From Phallusia fumigata (lineage: Eukaryota; Chordata; Ascidiacea; Phlebobranchia; Ascidiidae): a stretch of DNA of 64,000 bases. The notes under the pieces are model-generated. The model was given only the letters and a program-made list of their open reading frames with translations. It did no database searches and was not told the DNA's origin. Each line of letters begins with the position of its first letter. Within the stretch, counting starts at the first letter, position 1. Both the position numbers and the translations under genes were made by a program. The stretch lies in NCBI GenBank assembly GCA_008931825.1, contig QXVZ01004525.1, forward strand, positions 96,512 through 160,511, given 5' to 3'. Below, piece after piece: positions 27,532 to 40,500 of the stretch.

Positions 27532-30500
27532 CTTTCAGTTCACCAGTTATATGGAATGGACCTGATTTTAGTAGAATTAATGAGTTTGTTTCTGCGTTCT
27601 CTTCGCGACGAACAGCCGTGGTGACGTTGCTACCATCATCGTCATAGGCGACTCGCTTGGCTGCAAATGACGGAAGTCTAAAAAAAACAATTAAATCACT
27701 ATTTGTGTCAAAGTTCGGGGCTTTAAACGGTGCTGACGGAAGGTGCGATCTGTTTTTTATGCTACCTGAAAATCATGTTTGGAAACAAGTTTTCAAAATC
27801 AGTCGACACAAAATATGGGAATATATGTTTCACCTAAACATGACATCGTCAGTTCCATTGCAAGATTTTATGATGTTGTTTTTACGTTGTACAGGAACTG
27901 TCGATGCCATGATTAGGCCCAATATATAACCTATACCTTATGTTTATAATCGAATGATCTTGTTTCTATGAAAACCTTCTTCAATACTTAAACTTAAGTT
28001 GGAAAAAAACAGCGACCGTCGATGTTGATGTCGTCTGTTAAGTGGGCAGATAATGGTCATTTGTATTCACACTCATACCTGAAAATTGCCTTCGTTTTTG
28101 TAACACTTTGGTCATCACTGGACGCGCAGCCCTGAGAACAACGAGTCCCGCCAAAGAGCGACGAGCAGATAACGACTTCACACTGAAAAACAACACACGG
28201 TATGGATATTAGGATTTGCTTAAGATCTATGATTTAGAAACAAGTTTACCTGTATGACAATATTTGTGTTTTTATCTAAGTCCGGAAGTCCGTATTGAAA
28301 TTGAAATGCTTTGACACTGAACTGGTTGATCAATGGATTGGTCGACGAGTATTGCTTCATCGTTTCATCTACGAGGCAACTGCGAAAGGTGCCACGAAAA
28401 ATGTAAGTGTTTTGTACAGGTTGGGTATACCAAAACGCACGGGACCGAAAATTAGTGATGCGGTTATAATTGCAGTCGTTGCATTAATACGACAAGTTTG
28501 AAAGAGAAAAATTGTTTACAAAAGAGCTACATTCGTGTAGCCATATGCTGATAACTAAAGAAACGACAAAAAGCAACGTTAACAACTGCATTGGTGGCTG
28601 TATTCGCATATTCAGGTTTTTCAGCAAACGATTTTAAACGTCCATTGAGTACACAAAACGATAAAGCAGTATTCCGGATTAAGACTTGGCTTGTGATAAG
28701 TCTAAATTATAACTTGTTTATCAGTTAGTTAAAATTCACTATCAAGTCAAATGTGAGTCAACATTTGGCGCTGCAAAACTTTTCTACGATCTCACTTTAA
28801 CATTTACCCATCGAAAATCATTGAGTATGTTCCGATGTTGTGAGGATCAGAGTCGGGTTTCGCCACACAACTGGTTGTAAACAATTCCACGTCGTTGTCG
28901 CTAGTCTGAGCGAGAATTCCGAAGTATACGTCATCGTTGACGTCAACAACGAGTGGATAGTCGTACGGTGAGTAAGTTCTCTGTAAAGTAAAACAGAAAT
29001 CGGCACCTAAATGTTGAGAATTTTTTCACTGAAAAAAATTAATTTTAAAATTTAATAATAGAGAGAGTGGATTGTTTTTGGAGACCAGCTGTTTTATTCG
29101 TTTTTTGAAACATTGCATTCGCTAATCAGTTCCAAAATCCGTACTTTGTTCTCGTTTTGTTTACTGAACTTATATTGGCCTAGCTTTCAAATTAGCCCCA
29201 AGAGCTATAGTCTAACTAGTTCTAAAAGTTGGCAGCACACTTTTAACCGTGACCCACCAATTGCACCCTTCACGTTTTTGGCGACTAATAACAATTTAAC
29301 ATTACTTGGTTTCCGGCTTGGTGTTGGATTTAGTGCGTTTGGTCGCTGGGATTTCTTTCACCAAACGGAAAAAAACACAGGTGAACTCAATTTACCATAA
29401 GTTTGCAATTAGAACGATTAACACTAAGGGTACACAAAACTCACCTGATATGTTTTGTCAGTGTAGAAATCGAATGTGATTTCTATGTCAGCAAAGCCCT
29501 GTTGATCAGCAACAATCTTTGTGTATGTGCCTTCGGGAAGAAAACTACTTGAGGTATTGAAATATTTTTCGGTTGTGCAGACCGTTTCAACCATGTACCA
29601 TTGACCACGTGACGTCGGCGACTCGCCCTCATCCGATTGTACCCACATCGTCACTGTGACTTTGTGTTTGACTTCGTTCATCTCATCCTACAAAAAACGT
29701 TATGATACATGCTACGATGTGTCTAACACGTGTCTAGCGACCAAAGGGACCGAGACAGGATTAGAACCGCCAACCTTACGCTCACTACGGTACTCGGCTT
29801 TCTTGGCGACTGATAAGCAGAAACGTCTTGAGGGTTAAACTTAACACTAACAAATGTTGTCGACAATCATATTTCCAAAACTATGGACAGCAATGATGAT
29901 TTTGCTAAAGAAACTCAGGTCGAATGACCTCGTTTGGAAACAATGTAACGCATTCGCCTTCCAAATCATTTTCTGGATGTGCACCGGCCAATTTTCTTGC
30001 TGGTGTAAGTTAAAACACTTTAATATTTGGCAATAAATAAAAAACAAATGGAGCTATTCAATGACTATTGTGGAACTTTATTGATCATATAACAGTTCAA
30101 GAACCTTGTTTACCGACTATACTGGCTGCTGAATAAAAAAGTGTCATTGTTATAGACAAAAGTCTTGTCGATGATAATATTTCTCTATCATAAAAGTAAA
30201 CAAAGTCTTCGTTGAAAGGAAACGTTATTGCAAAGTGATTTGAGGCAGTTATTTATTGAAAGGAAAAATATCTCAGTTTATGCATTTGGTCACTTGTGTA
30301 CTTGTCTTATTAAATTTAAACCAAACTTACATAAGTCAGCATTCCGCACTCCTTCCGGGCGATGTCGAACTCGTAATACTTGGAGAACTTGCTTCCCCAA
30401 CATTCGATCCGATTAGTTTCGGGGTCGCCCTCCTGGTATTCCCCCAAACCGATAAAATCGTCGAATGCGCAGTTATCGACGCGAACCGTCATTCGTGAAC

Positions 30501-33500
30501 CCAAGCACGTGGTTTCCAACCTAGCTGTCATGAAATGCATTTAAAACGTTAAACTGTTTCAGCCCACAACAGTGCGACATGGAAAAGTCGCAAGTCATCA
30601 GTCAACCCAACCTAAAACTTATTTCGAACGAATAAAGCTTGTATCTTGTATAGACAAGCATTAACATTTTTCTGACAGCAGACAATTTAGTAAATCCACG
30701 GTTTTAATAAACCAGCCTGTACTGCCGTAGTGAAGACCAAACAGAACTACGTGCGACAACTATGCTAAAAAGCATAAGTTTGTAGGGTAAATGTGAGTAC
30801 CAACTACTGCAGCCGCGTGCGAAATGTTGTCGGCAAGCGTGTGATCCGTCGAGCTACACAGAGAGGGCAACTTTTTTCACAAGGTTCGAACCCGGGACGA
30901 TCCCGAGGACGAATCCTAATCAGGTTTTATATGTCTGTATGTGGGTCGATTTAACTAAGTGTTCGTCCATGGTGCATTGGCATACGTATAAGCAATGGGC
31001 TTTTTCTTGGGCTTTTTTTCTTTTTTTACGGGGTTCGAAACCAGGACGAATCCCGATTAGCTTTTTGACTTAGTGTGAGGCTACAAAAACAGTATACCAG
31101 TGCGACATCTACTGAATATAGATTAGCATTAGGGTTTTGGTGCTCGTTTTGTAATGACTGAATTTTGACGATAAGACAACCCTTTCATGATGTACCCTAT
31201 AAAGTGTCCACTTAACGACCGAAAATGGGGTTACCATGAGCAGATAGCAAAGACGGGGCTGTTTAAAAATTTATATCGTGTCTGTCTGTGTACGGGATAG
31301 CATCGGCCAATTAATAATTCCATGGGTTTTTGGAGCCAAATTGGTTTTACCTTCTCGGTCACCACCACACGAACACATGCTGTTTGGAAATTTACGATGA
31401 AGTCGGTTGCCCATATACTGTTGAGACGAAACAACTTCAGATGTTCATTAGAAAGATATATTTTACTTTTTGTTTTAGTTAACAGTAAACGTAAGTTTGA
31501 CTAGGACTGCCCCAACAACATATTTTATGTTCACATTAGGAGAACAATGATTTAGACAATGATTTAACGATAAATCGTTACGTGAAGACAGAGTTATTTG
31601 GCAATGTTGCGAAATCCTTGATAATGAAAGGAAATAGTGAAGCTTATGTTTATAAAAACCAATTAAAGCAAATGATGTCGTTTTTTGAAAAATCATGCAG
31701 CAAGAAACAGGTAAAACATAATAATAAAACTTCATGTTGCAAAAAGATGAAAACTACATCAATTTTGGTACAGTTTAACTTACGCAAACATCTCAATCCA
31801 TCCGATGCCAGTTCCCAGCAAGCGTGAGAACACGAACACGTGACCGAACTTCCTGATGAGGAACAAATATCGCTGCATCCTCCGTTATTCACCTCGCAGG
31901 GATCGATTGCTGAGCAATTATCGGTTGAGATACGTTTTAAAGACACCCGGTTTGGGTGGTAGTTGATAGTTAAGCTACAGGGGCCGAGTTTAGCAGATGT
32001 GTCACCTGTTTCCGTTTTATTTTTAAATTTTCTCATCCTCGTAATCCAACCTAAGGGGTGAAATACGTTTTTTATGGGTAAAACCAGTGGTTCCCAAGAC
32101 TTTTTGTTTTTCGTCACTCTTTTGCGGAGACTTCTGAATTGCCGCACCCACAGCGGCTTACATGGCAATTTGCTATCTATTTTACAAGCACTATTCGCCG
32201 TCACACCTGTCACCTGGTAATACTTAACGCAGAAACAATTCTACACTAACACAGAAAAACAATTCTATAAATTGGTTGCCCTGAGGCTTCCAAACGCCCC
32301 CCGATTGGGAAATTTAACAATTACATTTTACAAGTAAACAGAAATGCGTCGGTTTTCAAAAACTAAGCTTGTTTTACAACAATAACTTAACTGACAGCCC
32401 CTGCAGCATCAGGAATGCAACGGTGTTTTCACCTTCGCCACACTACTTTTAGATACATCACAAAATGAATATTTCTCACCGTCTACGTAGAGTTTTAGAC
32501 ATCTCAGCCCCGTAAACAACCTGAAAAAAATGTTCCGAGCCAATCTAAACTCCTGGTTGGTGTAAAGTAGCAAACAGTTTACCCTCTTGAATCCTTTCCG
32601 CTATAACACATGTAGTTGAGGCCTGTATTGTTTTTTGATGGCGTCCATGTAACAGTGACTTCGTATTGATTGTTTCCTGTGTATATCGGCTTCTGCCACC
32701 AGGCATTGCTCAATCCAAGAACGCTAAAGTGTTCGATCCTGGTTGAATAAAGCGTCAAAGTTACGGGGTACACGAAAGAATACATCAAAATTAAAAATCT
32801 TACACGTAATCTACAAAACTTCTTAAAATCGCGGCGTTTAAAATTGCAAAATATCATAAATATTTGTCGGGCTCCACCCCAAGTAAAATAAAACCCAAGT
32901 TTGCTAATGCTTGTTTTTCGGTAATGAGGAGGCTTCGAATTTAGACAAATGGCTAAACCTCCTAAAAGTACCTTTTTAGAGTTTAGTTTCTCCGGTTTTG
33001 CTTGAAAAAATTGTGATGAAGCACTTTGTAAAAATCTATTTAGCTTTCCAGCCCCAATACAGGATTTTTTCGAGTAAATCAGTAGTATCACAATTGATTT
33101 GATACTAAGAAGTTTGTTTTATTGGAAAATTGTTTACTGCACCTGAATCTAGAACTAATTTGCATGGTAACCTGCCAAGGTTTTCCGGTGTACAGTGAAT
33201 AGATTTGGTTATGAACTGGAGTTGGCCTGACGAAAAATGGTTTGTCCGAACAAGAGTAACCAGGCAAAGCAATAACTGTGAAACAGAATGCAAATGCAAG
33301 AATTAAGTCAAGACGGGGACATTTTAACTTTATCTTCAATTGTGAAAAAACGAATTCGTAAATTTTTTAACATGGTTATTGTTGCCAGACTGAAGTGGGA
33401 GAGGAAACACGACTGTTTCGTTTACATAAAGACACTGCCGCAAATTAAAGGTTCCTTATGTTTGTTAACTTGAACGTAGCTTTTTTTTTAAAAAACAATA

Positions 33501-36339
33501 TCATTAGTATTGTTGCCTTAGCAGTGCATAAACTTCGTGTTTAAAGCCCCCTTTCGCCCGGATCTCCCTTTAGACATGATATGATCCATGTGGTTAACAC
33601 CACAAGAAAAAAGGTTAAAGATTACAGTGTTAAAGAGCAAGATTAACTACGCTATCGCCAATTCCCTCTTTCTTAAATAGATACGGATACCTTCTATAAT
33701 GAACTGGAGCGAGCTGTAACTGAGTACGTGTTGAGAATCTGGACTCGGGCGATCTTCGATGATAAGAGCAACAGCGACTTTCGAAGTAAAGCCACCACCA
33801 TTGTAGGAAATTCTGCATTCGCCCTGCAAATAAATAAAGTCAACCAAGAACTTTTATTTGCTGCTGTTGACCTCAATGCTACTACAGTCATCTCTTTGAC
33901 AATAATTCGTTCCCCAAAGAATGAAATAGTTGCGTTGACATTCCTTCGATTGAACTTAGCCCGACTCAAACAAATGGCCCGCAAATACTGACCAGAGTGA
34001 AACTGGCGCACATTGCGATTGCGCGGAAACTAAAAACGATACGGTTTCGAAATTTTGACATAATATTTTAGGTTATTCAGACATTCCAGCGCACAAACTT
34101 TTTTAAAAAAATATAATTTTTTAATAATTAATACGCATAATAGCATACAGTTACTGTCATAAAACAGTTTAGACATTGTCCAAAGTTGTTGACATAAAAA
34201 ATGTACCGCAAGGCTCGCAAAAAGTATTTGCTTACCGTTGCTGCGAAGTATGGGTCTGGACTGAAGTAAGGATATGAGTTAAACACATCTCCTCTCTCTT
34301 TCGAGGTGTTTCCATAGCGGCACGTCACGTGGTCTCCGTCTGGGTCAATCATCGGGATGAAGATCGAATCTGGACATCCAACAACGAACCTATGGACGTG
34401 GAGCTATTTTACTTCTTTTCACAAATTATCTTTTTCACAAATTGTTCTTTTCCCTGTGACACATAGTCGCGTTAAAATATAAAGCTTCTGTACGTTTTAC
34501 CCTAAATACTGAATACTTATTTTTAAATAGACCTTTTCGAAAAAATAAAGTTTTGACGTTGTTAGTCTTTTGTTTCTATCTGTTGTTTGTCGGTCGCATG
34601 AACTTTGGTGTTTACGGAAAAGAAAAACCTCAAAGACATTTGCCAGACCAAAGTTTTGGTCGACTTTCACTACTGTCCGATGCACATCTTGTTAAGTTGT
34701 GTGAAAAGCTTATGAATGCAATTATTCCAAAAACAATCTTTTGCTTTTGGTCTTTTGCTTTGTTTCAATATTTGTTTAAAGGAGAACTTAAAATGATGTA
34801 GTCTTGTCTCTACCTCACTTTAATAAACTCAACCAAGATTTTCTTATCTTAGCTTGACTCATTTTAAGCAACATTTTAGTTCTATTCAACTTAATAAACT
34901 CTTTAACTCAACTAAACTTCAATCGGTTAAACACAAATTGACTCAAATCTATACGTAACCAATCTAAACAAAGCCACAATAGTTTAAGCTTTTACCTTGT
35001 CAAAGCTGGATGTAGCGCGATCGGTGAAGAGTTGATTTTTCCATCGCGGCGTTTCAGGTCGATGTAAACCGGAAGACTCCATTCCGTGGCACTGTAGAGA
35101 CCGTTTATCCAACAACAGCTCGCAAAACTAATAAGAAATAAGGAACTAAGGTTCCGTAAGCTTTTTTGTAATTATCTTCAAAACAACTACCGCGATCAGA
35201 GATCTAAAATAATAAACTGCAACATCATGTTGCTGACTTCTATTTTTGTGTCATTTCTGGATTCCTCGCACATATAATCGCAGTTGAAAAGTTTTTTAAG
35301 TTTTAACCTGGCTACCACAGCATCACTGCCAAAGGTAAAAAGAAGTTTAACAATTTGTATTCAAATTACTTGATTGCACGGGGAACTACCGTTTGAAAAA
35401 ACGAAATACCTTAGCTTGCATAAAGCACCATCAGTTTTATCCAAAAACACGCTGCCCTGTAGAGATCTCCATTTGTCAGATTTGTCCTCATCCAGAATGT
35501 AAATATCGATGGCAAACGACCCAATTGACTTTGCAGGGATGGGTGGAAATTCAAAGCAATGAAATCCAACGCGTAGAACAGTGTAGGGTCCGTAAAAGTG
35601 GACTGCCGATGTAACTTTGATCTGCACAAAAGTAACTGTTTCTTTGTCTACCACCGGTTGGGAAACACCGCACTAAGTTGCGACTAAAAAAGACTCAGTA
35701 TGAGTGTTTGCAAAAGAACCCGTCGAATCAGGACAACATATCGTACACAAAAAACTATTTCACAAATTAGACTGTAACCTTCCCATTAAGACGCAAAACA
35801 AGTTAAACTTCATTAATAATGTGTAAATGTGTTGTGTTAAATTTTAATAGAACGTTGGTTAAACAACCAAACCCTAGTTGTAGCCGGGCGATATATAAAT
35901 TGATATAAAACCTTTCAAAACGTCACTGGACAGCTACAGTTGCATTTAAGCAAACAAACCAACTTTCTTGCGAATCTCACAAACAAGCCCTAGATGTTGC
36001 CAGCAAAGACCTCTCTGCCACAGTGCTTAATCTTTCACAAAAACCGCGTTTTCCCATAAACAGCTTATAGTGCCTTAACCAAAAAGTGCTGTGCGATCAG
36101 TTAGTGTCCCTCGTCGGAACGCCGACGCCATGGTTGCGGTCGAAAAGCGGCGCTATGAAATATAAATAAAGATTGTGGAAAAAATACGTGCAAAAATAAC
36201 ATTACAAAAATGAATTTTTTTGAAACAAGAACTAACTTACCGTCACAGTGCCATTCGAGTGGTCTTGCACTACTTTCCAGTAAACGTGGCCTCCATGCAT
36301 GTGACTACATTCCGATAAAACCGCGGTTGCAGCCAGCAT
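27532..36339 (-). CDS. Secreted ZP-domain protein with EGF module, minus copy (last exon not found)
   Basis: Fifteen coding exons in phase, in coding order: 36339-36241, 35621-35410, 35127-34996, 34389-34236, 33823-33691, 33275-33143, 32738-32583, 32520-32480, 31909-31784, 30524-30331, 29687-29445, 28980-28808, 28379-28250, 28182-28079, 27677-27532. They encode about 725 residues. Order: short signal-like N-terminus, an N-terminal extracellular region (SHMHGG, CCWINGLY, DGDHVTCRY, SYNGGG, ALIIED, WTP...YMCYSGKDS), EGF-like domain (DPCEVNNGGCSDIC), a full ZP domain (SRMTVRVDNC ... IECWG ... TTSCVAKP ... GCLVDE ... KAFQFQYG ... CEVVICSS) and a basic KR site. Exon sizes match the plus copy in 11 of 15 exons. 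ZP domains polymerise into egg coats and epithelial matrices. The ATG at 36366-36364 meets a stop because of a five-T run; the in-frame ATG used here leaves a short signal peptide. The membrane-anchor exon was not identified. Confidence 0.85.
29700..29840 (-). repeat. Possible tRNA-derived SINE in a ZP-gene intron
   Basis: The minus strand reads ...GTACCGTAGTGAGCGTAAGG then GGCGGTTCTAATCCTGTC, like the A and B boxes of a tRNA-related promoter. No foldable complete tRNA is seen. It lies in intron 10 (between 29687 and 30331). Confidence 0.35.
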
Positions 36340-37598
36340 CACATAAAAAGGCAAGCAACGCATCATGCCATTCTCTGCCACATAAACCAATAGCGAGCGA
36401 CGGCAAAACCGACCAAAATTTTGCGAACAAGTTTATCCAACGAAACTTTAAGTACGTTTGCTGAACAGAGTGGTAAAAAAACTTCCACGTTATTCTGTCG
36501 CATGAGCTTTGGTGTTTACGAAAAAATGAAGGACGGCTTTAAAATATTCAGAGTGTTTATTGTTTACTGGCCAGGGGTCAACACGCTTAACCTTGTAGAC
36601 TTGCGTTTCCACTCATAAACTTCTTGTAAGATTTTCAAACCTACAACAAGAATGGGTGTAGAGAACTTAAAACTTATGGTATACTACGACATCTGCTGGT
36701 CTAAATGTTTCTTATAAGTTATTGCAGACTTTCATCTTTGGCTGATTAATTACACATCTTGTTAAGCTGTATGTATTCTAAAATTGTAAATCTGAAAAGT
36801 CTGATACAAATAAAACTTCACCGATACGTTTGCTATAGTTCTGTCTTAGTTATTTATGCCCTAACAACAACATAGGGTCTATATGGACTATTTACTTTGA
36901 ATTTTGGCAATGCGATTGTGAACAACATTTTTTCAAAATAAAACTCTATTTAGATTTGAATTTTCCTAAGAGGAATTTGAAAACACAGAAAGGTAAAACA
37001 CTAATGAAAGCGAATCCCATTGTATCATTGTCGTCATAGGGGGCGTATACTTCTTTTTCTAGCGATGTTGCCTTTTCTTTGTGGTAAAACTACAGTGAAA
37101 TCTGCAACGCCAAGTTTGATCAATATTTGTTGCGATTAGGAAACTAAATTTCTCTTCTTAAAATATCTTATGAAAGTTTTGGGCAGTGTGATGGATTAGG
37201 ACAGAAATGTCCTAACGTTCAACTAACGTTTGTGGGAAGTGTCACCTCAGAGCAGCATGATAGAACAGCGCAAAGCCTCAGGGTTTTATCTTGTTACTCC
37301 ATTTTCCACATGCCCTTGTGTAAGGTTCAAGTAGAAATTAAACATTGCCTACGTGACGATGATAACAATTTTGAGTAATTTAGTCACGATATTTGCCTCT
37401 AAAGTAGTTAGGTCAGCATTAAACTCGTGGGATGTACGATTTCGACACATTGACGTCATACTGTTTGCTAAGCTTAAACTTTGGGATAACGAAAGAAAAT
37501 AACTTAACCACCTGATGTGTCATTTATAATTTCTGCAGCGAAGTGGCTGCCATTACTTTACAATATCCGTTACGTTGCGTTACGTTAAGTTGCTAATA
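36340..37598. promoter_or_regulatory. Shared spacer of the divergent ZP gene pair
   Basis: 1.26 kb between the two start codons. It must hold both promoters, since no other gene fits. AT-rich, with a GTTACGTTGCGTTACGTTAAG direct repeat ('gttacgtt' twice) just before the plus-strand ATG. Bidirectional control is inferred from arrangement. Confidence 0.5.
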
Positions 37599-40500
37599 AT
37601 GCGCATTCTCATTTGCTTTTTAATACTTGTGAAAGTATTTTCTACAACCGATGGCAGTCACATGCATGGAGGTGCCACTTATTGGGAGGCATTTGAAGAA
37701 AGCGACGGAACAATCACTGTAAGTATGCTGGTGTAATTTATGAGTGTTGTGATATTTACCTTTATTTATTTCCAAGGTGAAAGTGACAAGCCAAGTGAAT
37801 TACCGTGCTACATACTCCTATTCTTCGTCAAACTTCAATTGCTTTGAAACTTCTTCATACCCAACGGCCCCGATTGGATCATTTTATGTCGATTTGGTTA
37901 ACCTGGACAGCGATTATGATGATGATTGGTCTGTGCTACAAGGATCTACTTCCATCACAGCAGCGGAAGGAGCTTCGTGCAAGCTAAGGTTAAATTGCGT
38001 ATTGCAATTAACACTTTAATTTTGTTCAAGCTCCAACATCTAATTGTTTTCATACAAAAAAGTAAATTGCATCCAAAAACAGTAAACATGTTTACTCTAA
38101 ATATTTGATATTTATTAAATAATGTTAAAAATATTTGTTTTATAAAAATTATGTCCTGTGTGAAGGACAATTTCTATGTTTTTAATCATACAGCCCTAAA
38201 TAAAACTAAATATAAATGTCGTGATTGTCTGTGTCTTGGTATACAGCATTTAAATGTAAATTAAAACCTATATTTTTGTTAGTTTAGTGTTAAAAAGTAA
38301 ATGTGTAAGATGTATTTTAGCTTCAGCAGCTGCTGCTGGATTAACGGTCTCTACCAGTATGGTTCTGACTGGAGTTTACCCGTTTACATTAATCTGGCAA
38401 GACGAAATGGCAAAATCAACTCATCTCCCATTGCCCTTCAACCGCCGCTAGCAAGGTACTTGATTATAACGTTAAAAACTTGAAGTAAAATGAAAAAAGG
38501 GATGGCGTAAGTTTGTTTGAAGCAAATATTGAAATACTTTTTTGGAAAAAAACAAACGCCTTATTCCAAAATCAACTTTTGCAGTTCCTCATACACAGTC
38601 CTTACAATCCATAAACATTTTTTTCCATTTTTTTCACGTGCAAATCTCAAAAGGTTCGTACAGGGGTGTCCCGACACTCTTGTTATTCCAATGGTTGACC
38701 AAGACGGGGATCACGTGACATGTCGCTATGCCAACAACTATGACGAAGGTGGCGACACGATCACAATCTATCCGTACTTCAGTTCAGATCCTTACTCGGA
38801 GGAGGTAAAAGATTGTTAACTGTTTGACCAAAACGGCGATGTCTATAGGATATGTCAACGCAGGCATATTTTGCTAGGTAGACGGCAGTTGAATTGTTTA
38901 TCTTACAACAGGGTATAAAAATACCCCAAAAGGATGGTTTGCTACATAACGTTGATGTGATGTAAGTTTGAAAACAGTTTGATATAATGCCACATAACGT
39001 TTTTTATCATAACATTTGCCAGGGAGCATGTAGAATTTCGTACAACGGTGGCGGGGGTACAAACAAGGTTGCCGTTGCTCTTATTATCGAGGATCACCCA
39101 AGTTCAACTTCATCAGAAGTTCTCAGCTACAGCTCTCTGCAGTTTGTTATTGAAGGTTGGTAAAAATTTGCAATTAATGATTTAAATTGCACTTTGTTCA
39201 AAAGTATGTGGAATTAGTTGAGTTTATCAAGTACGACTTGCATGCAAAAAATAAATCACATCCTGGTGGTAAATTGGGCTTTTCTTAACACATGCGATTG
39301 TTGTTTCTCTTTTTACATACTTGACTTTGGATTCAGTTGACTATATATACTACCACTCATGCACTGACAAACCAAGCTTCGTCAATCCTACCCCAGTTCA
39401 CAATCAAATCTATTCGTTGAACGCCGGAGAATATTGGCAGACCGCTGTAACTATTGAATCGCCATACAGGTAATACAACCACCATGTATTTTGTGTTGTG
39501 AAATTTTACTGATTTTTTGAATTTGTCTTTTGCTTTTTGTGTGTGATTCCAACGGTAAAAGATAGTGCATGGAGACTGATGAAAACTAACTTTTTTCTAG
39601 CTCTTTACAAAACGTTATTTAATACTTTAATTTGTAGCATCGATTTTTACGTTCTTGGCATAAACGGAACACAGCGGCAAGGCCCCACCTATGTTGGATA
39701 CAGTCAGTATCAATATATCCTTGCATGGACGCCCACAGAGTACAGTACAGGGTTTAACTACATGTGTTACAGCGCAAAGGACAGTAACGGGTATGTATGT
39801 TCTATGATTTTTTGGCAAAAAATTACAGAAAAGTCAATATTTGTGTGTAGATCATTTTTCAATGTTACCATGTGACATTATCAGAACAAAAGAGCATGCA
39901 TTGTGTAGTGTGCTTAAAGCAATGTAAACCATTACCGCCCCAATTTGTAAATGTAATTTTGCAGATTGTCAACTGAACAGAGATGTCTACAACTTTATGT
40001 AGATGGTGAGAACAATTTTATCTTTGATTTATGTCTGATGTAGATGCGATTACATATGCGCGTTCTTTTTTGCCAAAAAATGTGTTCCAAATCAACCTTG
40101 GATGATTGTTTTTATTTTCTATGAAGCGTATTCTACAAAAACAGAAGAAATTCATTTGTACCACTCACTACATACCAGTTGATTATGCACGAAACTTTAA
40201 AATAGGTCCATATATCACCATTCGCCACACATAAAAAAGTGTCGAAGTTATGTACCGAATATAAATGAGAAAAATATTAATGCATGGAGCGCTTTATGTT
40301 TCTCAAAAGTATTCCAAACAATAACAATGTTTGTACCTATTAAGCTGTGCACAAAACATTACATGTTTTGTAATCAACAACAGCCAACTATGCTGGTGCA
40401 GCAGTGTTTATATGTTTTACACACAAAATGTTCCACTAATATTTAAGACGTCGACCCCTGTGAGGTAAACAACGGAGGATGCAGCGATATTTGCTCGTCG

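Noticed and set aside
30830-30910. Possible tRNA gene (GGTTCGAACCC next to a GAGCTAC motif)
   Set aside because: The A-box-like and B-box-like words are in the wrong relative order and strand, and no acceptor or anticodon stem can be drawn.
32085-32110. CAGTGGTTCCCAA hAT-like end in a ZP intron
   Set aside because: No matching inverted end or target duplication was found nearby, so not called as an element.
36210-36464. 84-codon plus-strand frame
   Set aside because: Antisense of the first exon and leader of the minus ZP gene, whose splice site and paralogue match are clear.
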